From assembly GCA_019237205.1 (NCBI GenBank), contig JAFAHO010000419.1, forward strand, positions 1 to 43,940: a stretch of 43,940 bases of DNA, written 5' to 3'. This DNA comes from Hyphomicrobiales bacterium. GTDB lineage: Bacteria > Pseudomonadota > Alphaproteobacteria > Rhizobiales > Beijerinckiaceae. A program made the translations under genes and the position numbers. The stretch's first letter is position 1; each line of letters starts with the position of its first letter. The notes beneath the pieces are model-generated. The model saw only the letters and a program-made list of their open reading frames with translations, was not told where the DNA came from and did not search any database. This document shows, in pieces, positions 43,641-43,940 of the stretch.

Positions 43641-43940
43641 GATGTTGGGCGCTGCGCGACAAACTCAGCCCAGGGCCTTCTTGAGTTCCGGCAGGCTTAT
43701 GCCCGCCTGGTCATGGACGAAGGTCCAGGTAACCGAAGAAAAAATCCACGTCAGTGGCTCGAAAGCAGTCTTGGCTCGATGCGCAGCGGCCCGACGAGAT
43801 TCCTCCCGCGCCTGCGGTTCTCTCTTTTGTTTGGGACTGGCGCCCGAAAGGATTCAAACCTGAGCTTCCAATGGCGGGGCGAACAGTAGCGTTCTCTCGC
43901 GACTCTTGGAGACCCGCTATCCTGCCGGTTCCTGCCGTTC
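43641..43940. other. Window end, no gene called
   Basis: No supported gene. G+C rises again. A minus-strand frame open over 43668-43853, with no ATG, encodes KTAFEPLTWIFSSVTWTFVH and then DQAGISLPELKKALG, and may be the end of a broken gene. A tRNA-T-arm-like string at 43838-43861 does not fold properly and is not called. Confidence 0.4.

Noticed and set aside
43668-43853. 62-codon minus-strand open frame ending LPELKKALG
   Set aside because: No start codon or ribosome site and no recognised family; may be the end of a broken gene.
43838-43861. tRNA T-arm-like sequence (minus strand, GGTTTGAATCC with a following GCGCCA)
   Set aside because: Only three T-stem pairs form and no acceptor or anticodon arm is found; an attachment-site remnant is possible but unsupported.

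Overview
The window is chromosomal DNA of an alphaproteobacterium, most likely a member of the Rhizobiales (Hyphomicrobiales). The reasons are the very high G+C content of most of it, a CcrM-type GANTC methyltransferase with a C-terminal extension, an Irr-type Fur regulator, an ArsR-methyltransferase fusion directly upstream of metF, a DUF6101 protein, and the short palindromic repeats common in that order. Species cannot be named from the sequence alone. G+C judgements here are by eye, not computed.

Layout. 0-0.35 kb: the N-terminus of a peptide ABC transporter binding protein, cut by the window edge. 0.5-4.6 kb, minus strand: a tightly overlapping operon ruvC-ruvA-membrane protein-ruvB-47 aa membrane protein-xerD-DUF167 (Holliday junction processing and chromosome dimer resolution). 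4.7-9.7 kb: a frameshifted nucleotidyltransferase, a creatininase-family hydrolase overlapping a frameshifted rnhB, ccrM, prmB and a PsiF-like periplasmic protein. 10-12.3 kb: DUF202, metF and its putative ArsR/SAM-methyltransferase regulator, with a perfect palindromic operator at the regulator's start. 12.8-20 kb: SDR, small secreted and membrane proteins, dienelactone hydrolase, EamA exporter, a variant Nramp transporter and irr, separated by gene-poor stretches carrying palindromic repeats. 20-31 kb: GFA, DUF3303, DUF1993, AMP nucleosidase, a decayed lipoprotein gene, an L,D-transpeptidase, proC, a TetR-type regulator, HAD phosphatase, a DsbD_2/TauE-like membrane protein and AsmA. 31-38.9 kb: xylulokinase and a divergent heterotetrameric sarcosine oxidase operon (soxB-cupin-soxD-soxA-soxG), which oxidises sarcosine and passes the one-carbon unit to tetrahydrofolate.

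39-43.9 kb is the accessory end. A 2OG-Fe(II) oxygenase and a remnant of a lipopolysaccharide-type glycosyltransferase lead into DNA of visibly lower G+C that holds three genes. One is a 239-residue protein whose last 79 residues have no Lys or Arg and are packed with Thr, Ser, Asp and Glu. It is followed 36 bp downstream on the same strand by a MvdD/RimK-like ATP-grasp ligase, and a tubulin-tyrosine-ligase-like ATP-grasp protein converges on that ligase. I interpret this as a candidate graspetide-type RiPP (omega-ester/omega-amide peptide) locus with an unusually large precursor and a second, different ATP-grasp enzyme. It is the most interesting part of the window.

Two otherwise normal genes (rnhB and the nucleotidyltransferase) each carry one apparent single-base deletion, so a few frameshifts may be sequencing errors rather than biology.
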